A stretch of DNA of 36,370 nt from Cellvibrio mixtus subsp. mixtus J3-8 (GTDB taxonomy: Bacteria > Pseudomonadota > Gammaproteobacteria > Pseudomonadales > Cellvibrionaceae): positions 1-36,370 of the forward strand of contig NZ_KN266216.1 of the NCBI RefSeq assembly GCF_000766945.1. The letters are read 5' to 3'. This document shows positions 1 through 7,782 of this stretch, in pieces. The position numbers and the translations under genes were made by a program. The notes beneath the pieces were generated by a model, which made no database searches, was not told the DNA's origin, and saw only the letters and a list, made by a program, of their open reading frames with translations. The number at the start of each line of letters is the position of its first letter. Position 1 is the stretch's first letter.

Positions 1-105
1 CCCTGTCGCCGCTGCAAATGCAGTGGAACCTGTGAGTAATGCAATCGCTGCGGCAGTTGCCTTCAGCGTAAAACGGGAAGCTGTGGTAGAGGATTGTGTA
101 AACAT
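1..105 (-). CDS. Secreted protein, N-terminal fragment (cut by window edge)
   Basis: A leftward reading frame starts with ATG at 105-103 and stays open for 35 codons to the left edge. The visible residues form a typical Sec signal peptide: a polar start with Arg11 and Lys15, a hydrophobic Ala/Leu-rich core around residues 16-25, and a likely signal peptidase site after Ala-Phe-Ala at about residue 31. A weak purine-rich GGAA lies about 8 bases before the ATG. The mature protein is outside the window, so its function cannot be told. It is divergent from the secreted cytochrome-lectin gene at 634, with about 530 bases between them. Confidence 0.6.
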   Translation of the reverse strand, partial: MFTQSSTTASRFTLKATAAAIALLTGSTAFAAATG

Positions 106-633
106 ATTATGTTCCGCCCGGGATTATTAATTGTGTAGACGGATTGACCGAAACCATGCGCAATCGAGGAATACAAAACGTTGTTCGTGCAATCTTATTG
201 TTGTTGAAATTGTCCGGGTAACGCCGTTGGAAGCGGTTATGGGGAATAAGCCGATTCAAAAAATCCCGGAGAGGGAACAGTACAAGGTTATACAACTTGT
301 ACCGTTGGGAGCATATTTACATTTGTATGATAATAAATCCAGCGGGCAAATGTGCTCGCGATCACAGCCTTATAAGACGCCACGTCGATAATTAATTTCC
401 GCCTATTTTTCGTCTGCGAATTGCACCGGATCTGCACCGCGAATTTCATCCATAAAATACTGCCCATATAGCGTCGCGAGCACTCACCGCACGTCTTTAT
501 GGATCGCTGTAATGTCACGTAATCTTTCCGATTGGTAAATAAGTATTCCTCTTCTAGGGTTAGGCTTGCTGCACGTTAATGAGGTATAGACGCGGTAGGT
601 TGTAGAACCATTTACCTTTTCAAAGGAAACCAT
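106..633. other. Intergenic region between divergent secreted-protein genes
   Basis: About 530 bases separate two divergent genes that both encode exported proteins. Short frames exist on both strands, but none has a convincing start, ribosome binding site or recognisable protein. The region presumably holds both promoters, but I could not pick a -10/-35 pair with confidence. An AAAGGA ribosome binding site at about 620-626 serves the rightward gene at 634. Confidence 0.4.
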
Positions 634-2205
634 ATGAGAATTAAATCCTTGCATTCTATTAGAAAAATTTTTTCCGTTTCGGCGCTGGTTGCAGCTGGCG
701 CGTTTGCAATACCGGCATTGGCTGACGATGCCAAACCCGGCGCTACACCCATGTGTCCATCACTGGGCTGGAGTGAAGGCCTGGTACGCTACCTGCAGCC
801 CGCTGCAAAAATTCCAACGGAAAATACGCCATTAAACGCATCGGATTGCGATTTTCACGAATGGTCATGGGAAGCCTTTGTATGGGCAACAGCATTAATC
901 GATAACAGCCCACGTTTTTTGCAATTTTCCACACCCGACGAATTATTGGGAAACCAAAGCGGTTTATTAAAAAACGGCAAGCGCGTATTAAAACTGGGCA
1001 CGCGCGCACTTAAACCTCACACCAACAGCAAGGCGCAAGTTGCCGGCGCCATTGTGGAAGCCGATGGCAATATGCTGGTTTCACAAAATGGTTATCCGGT
1101 ATATGCCTCGGTGCATATGAATCCGGAATATTTCCAAACTGCAAAAAATAATCTGATCATTACAGGTGACTACAGCAAAAATACCGATAAGGAGAGTTAT
1201 TTCCCTGTCGGCGCTGCAGTATTCAAAGCAACCTGGTTGCGCCTGGACAGCAATGAAAAAGCACCGGAAGGCGCTTACACCATGAAAGCCGAAGTGCCGG
1301 TGTTAACCGTGAAAGAAGGCAATGCGGTACCGGTGGAAGGAAAATTTGTCACTGTCACCGTGGCATTGGTTGGTTTGCATGTGGTGGGCACCACAATCAA
1401 TCACCCGGAATTTTTATGGGCGACGTTCGAGCACAACCTGAATGCGCCCATGGTGCCGGATAATACCTTCAACACCAGCATGGCGCCGGCTGATAAAAAT
1501 TACACCTTTTACAAAGCGAAAACCCCTTACACCCAGGTCAATATCAGCAACCAGGATTTACCAGCGACATTGACGTTCAATGAAAAAACGCAAAAATTTT
1601 CACCCGTCACCAATGTAGTCCTGGAAAATAAAACCGGTGGCGAAAACCAGCCTGGTGGTGTGCAAAACATTGCCAGCCTGAATAGAGCGTCGCAAAATTT
1701 TTTAAAGGGACAAAAAAAGCAGGCGCAATTTGCGCATTACGATTTGATTGGCACTGTGTGGATGGCTCCGAATATTTATTCAACTAACACCGCTAATTGG
1801 TGGCAATTGGATCAAAGCGATGCAATAGGTTCGGTGAACCTTGCCAACAGCACCGCTGAAACATTCCAGCAATTTGCTACCAACAGCAATTTGGATAATG
1901 TGCAAAATTGTTTCATGTGCCATAACCCGACTTCCTATTCTTCGCCCATTGCACCACTGGCATCGCGCCTTATTGGTATAAGCCATGTGTTGGGGGCAAA
2001 CATGCCTGCACCTTATGCCGTGTTAAATACCATTCCGGTGATTTCAAAAAGTTGCAGCGACTCCAATGCCGGCCCGATCTGGGACAACATTGATGCACAA
2101 AATAAATGCCCGACGGTGTGCAGCGCAGAAAAGAAAAACTGGAATGGACAATGGACCACAACCGTTCCCGGTTCCCAATCGGTTTGTGGTTGCTGTACGC
2201 AATAA
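634..2205 (+). CDS. Secreted c-type-cytochrome-like protein with C-terminal mannan-binding lectin (MVL-type) domain
   Basis: This 523-residue exported protein has a signal peptide at residues 1-30, ending Pro-Ala-Leu-Ala before Asp-Asp. It carries one heme c attachment motif, Cys426-Phe-Met-Cys429-His430, so it should be matured in the periplasm. The last 45 residues (479-523) match the mannan-binding lectin repeat of the Oscillatoria MVL type: a GPIW start, an N-K-C-P-x-x-C segment, a W-N-G-Q-W-T-T-T core and a C-G-C end. The 400 residues before the heme motif are Asn/Thr-rich and I do not recognise a named fold there. The likely role is a periplasmic or surface electron-transfer protein held on mannose-containing glycans. 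The redox partner is unknown. The start is set by an AAAGGA site 6 bases before the ATG. Heme and lectin motifs are seen; the role is inferred. Confidence 0.8.
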   Translation: MRIKSLHSIRKIFSVSALVAAGAFAIPALADDAKPGATPMCPSLGWSEGLVRYLQPAAKIPTENTPLNASDCDFHEWSWEAFVWATALIDNSPRFLQFSTPDELLGNQSGLLKNGKRVLKLGTRALKPHTNSKAQVAGAIVEADGNMLVSQNGYPVYASVHMNPEYFQTAKNNLIITGDYSKNTDKESYFPVGAAVFKATWLRLDSNEKAPEGAYTMKAEVPVLTVKEGNAVPVEGKFVTVTVALVGLHVVGTTINHPEFLWATFEHNLNAPMVPDNTFNTSMAPADKNYTFYKAKTPYTQVNISNQDLPATLTFNEKTQKFSPVTNVVLENKTGGENQPGGVQNIASLNRASQNFLKGQKKQAQFAHYDLIGTVWMAPNIYSTNTANWWQLDQSDAIGSVNLANSTAETFQQFATNSNLDNVQNCFMCHNPTSYSSPIAPLASRLIGISHVLGANMPAPYAVLNTIPVISKSCSDSNAGPIWDNIDAQNKCPTVCSAEKKNWNGQWTTTVPGSQSVCGCCTQ

Positions 2206-2232
2206 AATAATGGTTGTTCTCCGCTAGCAATG

Positions 2233-2267
2233 TTGGTGCGGATCCTTCCCAAAGGTGCCCGCACCAA
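2233..2267 (+). terminator. Stem-loop after the cytochrome-lectin gene
   Basis: A perfect 9-bp inverted repeat, TTGGTGCGG (2233-2241) and CCGCACCAA (2259-2267), encloses a smaller CCTT/AAGG stem. It starts 28 bases after the stop codon. No T-run follows, so it may be a factor-dependent terminator or an mRNA-stabilising hairpin rather than a classical intrinsic terminator. Confidence 0.4.
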
Positions 2268-2454
2268 TCCCTTCACACCTTGCAGAATACCCACATTTCT
2301 TCAAGAAAATGTTGCTTTTTCAACTAAAAGCCTTGATGTTGTCGCTTAAATAAACTGAAAATTATTTTCATGATGCTATTATTTAAGCGCTACAAAAGAA
2401 ACATACTTTCAAATTTAATTATTAACAACAACATGAAAGGTGAAGCCATTTTTT

Positions 2455-2577
2455 ATGGCGCACAAAACGGGAACAGGATTGAGCCAAAGTAAACAATTAC
2501 CCGGTTCAATTATCTGGAATGGAATTCAGGTAGAACAAGTAATTGATGAATACAGTTTTCTATTCAAACGCGGATAG
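2455..2577 (+). CDS. Possible small protein (40 aa), weak
   Basis: An ATG-initiated frame of 40 codons ends at TAG 2575-2577. The product is polar at the start and then has a mixed segment with Ile-Ile-Trp and acidic/aromatic residues, plausible for a small folded protein. AAGGTGAAG lies about 12 bases before the ATG, farther than ideal. No family is recognised and it could be chance coding. It sits between two genes for secreted proteins. Confidence 0.18.
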   Translation: MAHKTGTGLSQSKQLPGSIIWNGIQVEQVIDEYSFLFKRG

Positions 2578-2644
2578 ATAACTAACCAGGGAGATTTCAT
2601 CAATCTGCTTATTATTTTTTACCATTGTAATTAGGGATATTTTC

Positions 2645-3154
2645 ATGAAGTTATTTAAATTTATTTCAGCGTTAACTGTGAGCTGCATTGCATTTGTATC
2701 TTTCCCATCGTTTGCCAATACTCCGGCTTCATGTTCATGGGAAATAACCAGCACTTCATCAACAGCTCAACAACAAACTACCAATCAACGCTGCAAAGAC
2801 AATAACAGTAATGCGTGGTTTGCTACCCGAACACTGGTGTCCTCAGCACCCTTTACCTCTCCTCCAACATGCACAATTAACGTGATTGGCAACACCATTA
2901 ATACTGGCACTTGCTTGCAGCCAAATTTGGTTAGAACCAGCACTGCCTGTCAATCGGGCATAGTCTTGGGGCAATCGTGTAAATACACGAACGGGATCCT
3001 CAATCCAGGACCTAATGACATGGGAAGATATACAGTCTGTGGTGATGCCAGCTGCCCGTTAAGCACCACAGAAAAAGGTTATAACACCCAATGCAAACCA
3101 GCGTCACAAAGCCAGCAATATAATAATCCAATCATTGAGTGGGCCTGCCAGTAA
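2645..3154 (+). CDS. Small cysteine-rich secreted protein, unknown function
   Basis: This 169-residue protein has a clear Sec signal peptide (Lys3, Lys6, hydrophobic core 7-20, cleavage after Phe-Ala near residue 25). The mature part has ten cysteines spread evenly along about 145 residues, an even number that suggests five disulfides in an extracytoplasmic protein. It is rich in Thr, Ser, Asn and Gln and low in charge, like surface or extracellular proteins that meet carbohydrate. I do not recognise a family. The start is supported by TAGGGAT about 8 bases upstream. A strong bidirectional terminator follows directly. With the lectin-tailed protein upstream it may belong to a surface or secreted set, but this is context only. 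Confidence 0.75.
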   Translation: MKLFKFISALTVSCIAFVSFPSFANTPASCSWEITSTSSTAQQQTTNQRCKDNNSNAWFATRTLVSSAPFTSPPTCTINVIGNTINTGTCLQPNLVRTSTACQSGIVLGQSCKYTNGILNPGPNDMGRYTVCGDASCPLSTTEKGYNTQCKPASQSQQYNNPIIEWACQ

Positions 3155-3157
3155 ATA

Positions 3158-3190
3158 AAAATCCGCTACTGTATTGCAGTAGCGGATTTT
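3158..3190. terminator. Bidirectional intrinsic terminator
   Basis: A perfect 14-bp inverted repeat, arms 3158-3171 and 3177-3190 with a 5-base loop, has an A-run on the left and a T-run on the right. It sits between the convergent genes ending at 3154 (+) and 3198 (-) and can terminate both. Confidence 0.9.
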
Positions 3191-3197
3191 CACCTCC

Positions 3198-4118
3198 TCA
3201 CCGCGTTTGGCGATACTGCTCCGCCATCAACGCAATAAATTTTTGCGCACCTAAACCCAGGGGCCGCTCGCGCGACCAGACCAGGTCGACCCACAGTTCC
3301 TCGCCGTTAGTGAAGTTGGCGATGGGTAATTCCACCAACATCTGGCCGTTGATATAAGGTTGCACAAATGTGCGCGGCAACCAGGCCCAACCGAGGCCGG
3401 ATAGCACCATTTGCAATGCAGACTCCGGATGATCAACCCGCCAGTAATGTTCCGAGGTAATACAAAACGGGCCGCCCGGATTATTAACATCATTCTGGCT
3501 TCGGCTCCCAACCATGACTTGCCGGACAGGGCGCAATTGGGTGTCGCTCAGTTGGCCTTGCGACGATAGTTCTTGCAGTAGCAGATGCTGGCGGGCGATT
3601 ACGGCGACCAGCGTTTCGCGGCCGACTTCCTGAAAGCTTTCGCGACCATCCGCTGCCGGGCGTTGGAAGACCAGTGCGAGTTGCGCGCCCCCATCATGTA
3701 ATAAACGCAGCGCATCCGTTTGCGGCGCGGTGATGACCTGGACTTCTAACGACGGATATTCGCGCGCAAGTACTTGCAACGGACGAACCCACTGGGTGGA
3801 TTGCAATTCCGGCGCGATCACCAGGGTCAACCGGGTTTCCAGGCCCTGGCTCAACTCCAGTGCCTGGGTATTCAGTTGTTGTAACTGCGCAACCAGCAAG
3901 CGCGCTTGCGGTTCCAGCGCCAAGGCTTGCGCAGTCGGTTTTGGTTCGCGGCCGCTGCGATCAAATAACTCAAGCGCCAGCTCAGCTTCCAGGTTGGCAA
4001 TGGCCATGCTGATGGCCGAGGGAACGCGCCCCAACTGGCGTGCCGCCGCCGAGAATGATCCCGTATCCATCACCGCCAGAAATACCGCAACCATCTCTGA
4101 ATTAAATACGCCATTCAT
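3198..4118 (-). CDS. LysR-family transcriptional regulator, divergent from PACE efflux gene
   Basis: This is a 306-residue LysR-type regulator of usual length. The N-terminal winged helix-turn-helix (about residues 8-67) contains the typical S-F-S-A-A-A-R-Q-L and A-I-S-x-x-I-x-x-L-E pattern. The rest is the periplasmic-binding-like effector domain. It is transcribed away from a PACE-family efflux gene at 4227, and the 108 bases between hold a long palindrome (4134-4186) that is a good candidate binding site. In Acinetobacter the PACE pump AceI is activated by the LysR regulator AceR, so this protein plausibly plays the same role. That is inference from layout and family. The ATG at 4118 has an AGAG just upstream and an earlier GAGG. 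Confidence 0.9.
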   Translation of the reverse strand: MNGVFNSEMVAVFLAVMDTGSFSAAARQLGRVPSAISMAIANLEAELALELFDRSGREPKPTAQALALEPQARLLVAQLQQLNTQALELSQGLETRLTLVIAPELQSTQWVRPLQVLAREYPSLEVQVITAPQTDALRLLHDGGAQLALVFQRPAADGRESFQEVGRETLVAVIARQHLLLQELSSQGQLSDTQLRPVRQVMVGSRSQNDVNNPGGPFCITSEHYWRVDHPESALQMVLSGLGWAWLPRTFVQPYINGQMLVELPIANFTNGEELWVDLVWSRERPLGLGAQKFIALMAEQYRQTR

Positions 4119-4133
4119 CTCTATAGCCTCATC

Positions 4134-4186
4134 TTTCAGTATTTCTGATAGTAGCTAACTTTTTCTATCAGTGAAATCCACTGAAA
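4134..4186. promoter_or_regulatory. Long imperfect palindrome, probable LysR operator
   Basis: The 53-base element has outer arms TTTCAGT (4134-4140) and ACTGAAA (4180-4186), and inner perfect arms CTGATAG (4145-4151) and CTATCAG (4165-4171) around a 13-base AT-rich centre. The intervening bases (ATTTC and GTGAAAT) also pair partly. It lies between the divergent LysR and PACE genes, as expected for a LysR-type site with recognition and activation halves. Confidence 0.65.
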
Positions 4187-4226
4187 ATACATAAAGTTTA
4201 TTTAATAGCCAACGCTAGAGGTAGTT

Positions 4227-4685
4227 ATGCAATTGGTAGGACTGCAAGGGGCAAAGCGCAGGGTGGTATATGTGGGCCTGTATGAATTTATCGCGATTGT
4301 GCTCTCCGCGATCCTGCTGGAACTGATGAGCAATGCCGGGGCGGCAGAATCGCTGGGCTTGGCCGTGGCCGCATCAGCAGTAGCAATTATCTGGAACCTG
4401 ATTTTCAACGGGTTGTTTGAACGCTGGGAAGCCAGTCGCAAACAACAAGGCCGTAGCCTGGGCGTACGCATCCTTCACGCCATAGGCTTTGAAGGCGGGT
4501 TATTGATATTCCTGATTCCACTGGTGGCCTGGTGGTATGACGTAAGTTTCTGGCAAGCGCTGCTGATGGACCTGGGTTTGTTGGTATTTTTCCTGGTTTA
4601 CACCTTTGTGTTTACCTGGGCATTTGACCGGGTTTTTGGTTTGCCAGCCGCTGTGAATAAACAATATGCCAATGTGTGTAATTAA
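4227..4685 (+). CDS. PACE-family proton-coupled efflux transporter (AceI-like)
   Basis: This 152-residue inner membrane protein has four predicted membrane helices in two tandem halves, the length and architecture of the PACE (bacterial transmembrane pair) family. Family motifs are visible: R-R-V-x-Y-V-x-L-Y-E near residue 11 with the conserved Glu20 of helix 1; W-N-x-x-F-N-x-x-F-E-R-W-E at the end of helix 2; R-x-L-H-A-x-G-F-E-G-G at helix 3; and Y-T-x-x-F-x-W-x-F-D-R at the end of helix 4. Known members export chlorhexidine, other biocides or short diamines by proton exchange; the substrate here is unknown. The conserved Glu is the expected proton-coupling residue. The divergent LysR gene is the likely regulator. 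GAGGTAG 6 bases upstream supports the ATG at 4227. Confidence 0.92.
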   Translation: MQLVGLQGAKRRVVYVGLYEFIAIVLSAILLELMSNAGAAESLGLAVAASAVAIIWNLIFNGLFERWEASRKQQGRSLGVRILHAIGFEGGLLIFLIPLVAWWYDVSFWQALLMDLGLLVFFLVYTFVFTWAFDRVFGLPAAVNKQYANVCN

Positions 4686-4797
4686 TCTGAGCGATTCAGC
4701 GATTCAATTTTTTCCCCAGCCTTACCCCAAACGCTTTGCGAATAGCTCTCAACTACTGGGTCCTTTCACATCTGATATGGTTTTTTTTGGATTATCT

Positions 4798-4820
4798 GAA
4801 TCTGTTTTCAGTACAGATTC
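4798..4820. promoter_or_regulatory. Inverted repeat upstream of ccoG
   Basis: A perfect 7-bp inverted repeat GAATCTG (4798-4804) and CAGATTC (4814-4820) with a 9-base spacer lies about 60 bases before the ccoG start. It does not match the FNR/Anr consensus TTGAT-N4-ATCAA. It could be an operator or a leader hairpin. Confidence 0.3.
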
Positions 4821-4879
4821 GCGCGCATAGTAATATCAGTTACCACCGTGTCAATAAGTCCATTGTGGATGAGGTCCCC

Positions 4880-6301
4880 ATGAGCGATTCACCAGTCCAA
4901 ATCCTGATTCCTGCCAAAAACTTACCGGACGATAAAAACCCCGCCAACAAAACCCTGCATGAAGGCAAGATATTCACCCGCAGTTTCACTGGCCGCTTCC
5001 GCAATTTGCGGTTGCTGGGCGCAGGCTTCCTGGCGTTGTTATTTTTTGGTACGTCCTGGATTAACTGGAATGGCCATCAGGCGATACTCTGGGATCTGGA
5101 CACACGTCAATTCCATGTGTTCGGTACGACCTTTTGGCCACAGGATTTTATGCTGCTGTCATTTGTGATGATTATCGGCGCGCTACTGCTCTTCGCCGTA
5201 ACCATGGTGGCAGGTCGAGTCTGGTGCGGTTATACCTGCCCCCAAAGTGTGTGGACCTGGGCGTTTATCTGGGCGGAAAAAATCACCGAAGGTGATCGCA
5301 ACCAACGCATAAAATTGCAACATGCAGAATTAACTTTTTCCAAATTGTTTAAACGCAGCAGCAAACATGTTTTATGGCTGCTAATGAGTGTCGCCACCGG
5401 AATCGCCTTTGTCGGTTACTTTGTACCCGTGCGCGAACTGGTGCAAAACCTCGCGCACTTCGAATGGTTCAGCAGTAGCGCAATCTGGGTCGGCATAGTG
5501 GCATCACTCACTTATATGAACGCCGGCTGGGTACGCGAAAAAGTGTGTTTGCATATGTGCCCTTACGCGCGTTTCCAAAGCGTGATGTTTGACCGTAACA
5601 CGATGGTTATCGCCTACGATGCCGCACGGGGTGACGCGCGCGGTTCGCGCAAAAAAACCGATGATCACAAAGCGCTCGGCCTTGGCGATTGCATCGATTG
5701 TTATATGTGCGTGCAAGTATGTCCCACTGGAATTGATATTCGCGATGGATTGCAAATGGATTGCATCGGTTGCGCCGCGTGTATAGATGCCTGCGACGAC
5801 GTGATGGATAAAATGGGCTATGACCGCGGCCTGGTCAGTTATACTTCGGAAGCTGCACTCGCCGGTGAGCCGGAAAAAATCCTGCGTCCGCGCTTATTGG
5901 GTTATGGTGCAATCATCGCCATGGTGTTTGCTGCACTAGTGGTATCGCTTAATTCTCGCGAACTGGTAGATATGAGCGTAGTGAAAGATCGTAGCGTGCT
6001 TTATCGCTATACCAGCGACGGTGATGTCATGAATGTGTATCGCATGAAAATTACCAACAAAACCCAGCATTCTGCCCAATACAATTTAAAATTGCATAAC
6101 GCTGAAGGCTTATCGCTGTCGCGCACTTATCAATTCACACTCGCTGCCGGTGAAGTTTACGATTTCCCGGTCACCGTAAAAATGAAACCCCTGCAAACCA
6201 AAGAGGCTGGCATGCTTCATTTTGATTTCGAATTGGTAAACAGCTCGGCACCCAACCTGGTCACTCACGAAGCGGCTAACTTTATGTATCCAGCGCAATA
6301 A
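4880..6301 (+). CDS. ccoG: Cytochrome c oxidase accessory protein CcoG (FixG/RdxA family)
   Basis: CcoG is a membrane-bound ferredoxin-like protein needed for cbb3-type oxidase assembly; in Rhodobacter it reduces Cu(II) to Cu(I) for the copper centre. The 473-residue product has the family layout: membrane helices near residues 45-65 and 85-110, the C-G-Y-T-C-P-Q-S-V-W motif, further helices, then two 4Fe-4S clusters (C-I-D-C-Y-M-C-x3-C-P and C-I-G-C-A-A-C-x3-C), one more helix and a C-terminal Ig-like periplasmic domain. The frame is open upstream to 4736, but I place the start at ATG 4880, where GATGAGGT gives a good ribosome binding site and the length matches the family. No ccoNOPQ genes lie nearby. 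A MocR regulator follows 26 bases downstream. Confidence 0.93.
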   Translation: MSDSPVQILIPAKNLPDDKNPANKTLHEGKIFTRSFTGRFRNLRLLGAGFLALLFFGTSWINWNGHQAILWDLDTRQFHVFGTTFWPQDFMLLSFVMIIGALLLFAVTMVAGRVWCGYTCPQSVWTWAFIWAEKITEGDRNQRIKLQHAELTFSKLFKRSSKHVLWLLMSVATGIAFVGYFVPVRELVQNLAHFEWFSSSAIWVGIVASLTYMNAGWVREKVCLHMCPYARFQSVMFDRNTMVIAYDAARGDARGSRKKTDDHKALGLGDCIDCYMCVQVCPTGIDIRDGLQMDCIGCAACIDACDDVMDKMGYDRGLVSYTSEAALAGEPEKILRPRLLGYGAIIAMVFAALVVSLNSRELVDMSVVKDRSVLYRYTSDGDVMNVYRMKITNKTQHSAQYNLKLHNAEGLSLSRTYQFTLAAGEVYDFPVTVKMKPLQTKEAGMLHFDFELVNSSAPNLVTHEAANFMYPAQ

Positions 6302-6327
6302 TTTTTATGAGGTTGCTTTAAACTGAG

Positions 6328-7737
6328 ATGAAATTATATGAAAAGCTGGCTGATGAAATCGCCGAATTAATTCGCAGCGGCGTGCTCGCACCGAATGAAA
6401 AAGTACCCTCGGTGCGCACCGCCAGCCGTACCTATAATGTGAGCCCGGCAACCGTATTCGAAGCCTATTATTTATTGGAAAGCCGCGGCCTGATCCAGGC
6501 GCGGCCACGCTCGGGTTATTTTGTTTGTACGCAAGTAAAAAATGCGCTCGCCGAACCGGAAATGAGCCCGCGCATCGCGGAAACCACACCGGTCGATGTG
6601 AGTGAATTAGTATTTTCAGTGTTAGGTTCCATTAAAGATCCGGACACCATTCCACTTGGCTCTGCATTTCCCAGCCCCGATCTATTCCCGCTCGCACGCC
6701 TCGCGCGCTCCATGAGCAAAAGTTTGCAGCAAATGCCGGCAAAAACCATCCTGACCGATATCACCAGCGGCAATCCGCAATTGCGCCGCCAGATTGCACT
6801 GCGCTATCGCGTTAATGGTGTCATGCATGCACCGGAAGAATTAGTCATCACCAACGGTGCACTGGAAGCATTAAATTTATGCATGCAAGTTGTCACCAAA
6901 CCGGGTGACCTGGTTGCGATTGAAACGCCAACATTTTATGCAGCGCTGCAAATCCTTGAACGCTTGCAATTAAAAGCCGTGGAAATTCCCGTGCATCCAC
7001 GCGATGGAATTCATTTGCAAACACTCGAAGAAAGTTTGCAGCGCTTGCCCATTAAAGCGTGCTGGTTAATGAGCAGTTTTCACAACCCGCTCGGCGCCTC
7101 CATGAGCGATGAAAAAAAACAACAACTCTACGATTTACTGCATCGCCATCAAGTGCCATTAATTGAAGATGATGTTTACTCCGAATTATATTTTGGCCTC
7201 ACGCCACACAAACCCGTCAAGCATTTTGATCGCGCAGGTATTGTGATGCATTGCGGCTCTTTTTCCAAAAACCTGGCGCCGGGTTATCGCGTGGGTTGGG
7301 TTGCAGCGGGGCGTTATGCTGAACAAATCCATCGCTTGAAATTGATGACGACTATTTCTCCTTCGATTCCTGCGCAAGCAGCACTTGCCGATTATTTACA
7401 GCAGGGCGGTTATGATCGCCATTTGCGAAAATTGCGCGAGACGCTCGAACACCAACAACAATTAATGCTCAATGCCATCGCCAAATATTTTCCCAAAAAT
7501 ACACGCGTCAGCCGCCCTAACGGTGGTTATTTTTTGTGGGTGGAATTGCCTGAGCAAGTCGACAGTTTGCAATTATTTTCCATGGCGCTCGCGCAAGGTA
7601 TCAGCATCGCCCCGGGTCCAATTTTTTCGGCAACACGCCGTTTTCGTAATTGCATCCGATTGAATTATGGTTATCCATGGGATAAGGAAGTTGATGATGC
7701 AATGGCAATGTTGGGTAGGTTGATCGGAGGGTTTTAA
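6328..7737 (+). CDS. MocR-type transcriptional regulator (GntR wHTH fused to PLP aminotransferase-like domain)
   Basis: This 469-residue protein has a GntR winged helix-turn-helix at residues 1-67 (V-P-S-V-R-x-x-S and the N-V-S-P-A-T-V recognition helix), joined to a class I aminotransferase-fold domain. PLP-site residues are visible: Asn253-Pro254, Asp281/Asp282 with Tyr284, and the Schiff-base lysine Lys314 in S-F-S-K. MocR proteins use PLP to sense metabolites such as amino acids, GABA, taurine or PLP itself; the ligand cannot be told here. The gene follows ccoG with a 26-base gap and may be co-transcribed. Most MocR genes are divergent from their target, but here the next gene converges, so the target is not obvious. 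Confidence 0.9.
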   Translation: MKLYEKLADEIAELIRSGVLAPNEKVPSVRTASRTYNVSPATVFEAYYLLESRGLIQARPRSGYFVCTQVKNALAEPEMSPRIAETTPVDVSELVFSVLGSIKDPDTIPLGSAFPSPDLFPLARLARSMSKSLQQMPAKTILTDITSGNPQLRRQIALRYRVNGVMHAPEELVITNGALEALNLCMQVVTKPGDLVAIETPTFYAALQILERLQLKAVEIPVHPRDGIHLQTLEESLQRLPIKACWLMSSFHNPLGASMSDEKKQQLYDLLHRHQVPLIEDDVYSELYFGLTPHKPVKHFDRAGIVMHCGSFSKNLAPGYRVGWVAAGRYAEQIHRLKLMTTISPSIPAQAALADYLQQGGYDRHLRKLRETLEHQQQLMLNAIAKYFPKNTRVSRPNGGYFLWVELPEQVDSLQLFSMALAQGISIAPGPIFSATRRFRNCIRLNYGYPWDKEVDDAMAMLGRLIGGF

Positions 7738-7740
7738 ATC

Positions 7741-7761
7741 TTTTCCAACCCTCGGTTGAAA
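7741..7761. terminator. Weak hairpin between convergent genes
   Basis: CAACC (7746-7750) and GGTTG (7754-7758) form a short stem flanked by T-rich sequence on the left and AAA on the right. It lies between the convergent genes ending at 7737 and 7783. The stem is only 5-8 bp, so terminator activity is uncertain. Confidence 0.3.
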
Positions 7762-7782
7762 CGGCGCAAGTAGCAAGCGGGA

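Larger units (their letters stand above)
2206..2644. other. Intergenic region, AT-rich
   Basis: Apart from the hairpin at 2233-2267 this 440-base stretch is AT-rich. It holds a possible 40-codon frame at 2455-2577 (listed separately). A short perfect inverted repeat GCCAT/ATGGC around a T-loop lies at 2445-2459. I see no known riboswitch consensus. It presumably contains the promoter of the small secreted protein gene at 2645. Confidence 0.3.

Noticed and set aside
131-391. Rightward 86-codon frame in the left intergenic region
   Set aside because: No ribosome binding site, atypical composition for the neighbourhood, and competing short frames on the other strand.
4798-4820. Inverted repeat as an FNR/Anr site controlling ccoG
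   Set aside because: It does not contain TTGAT-N4-ATCAA; kept only as an unassigned inverted repeat.
4736-4879. Longer N-terminus for CcoG
   Set aside because: The extra 48 residues do not match the family, and ATG 4880 has a good ribosome binding site and gives the usual length.
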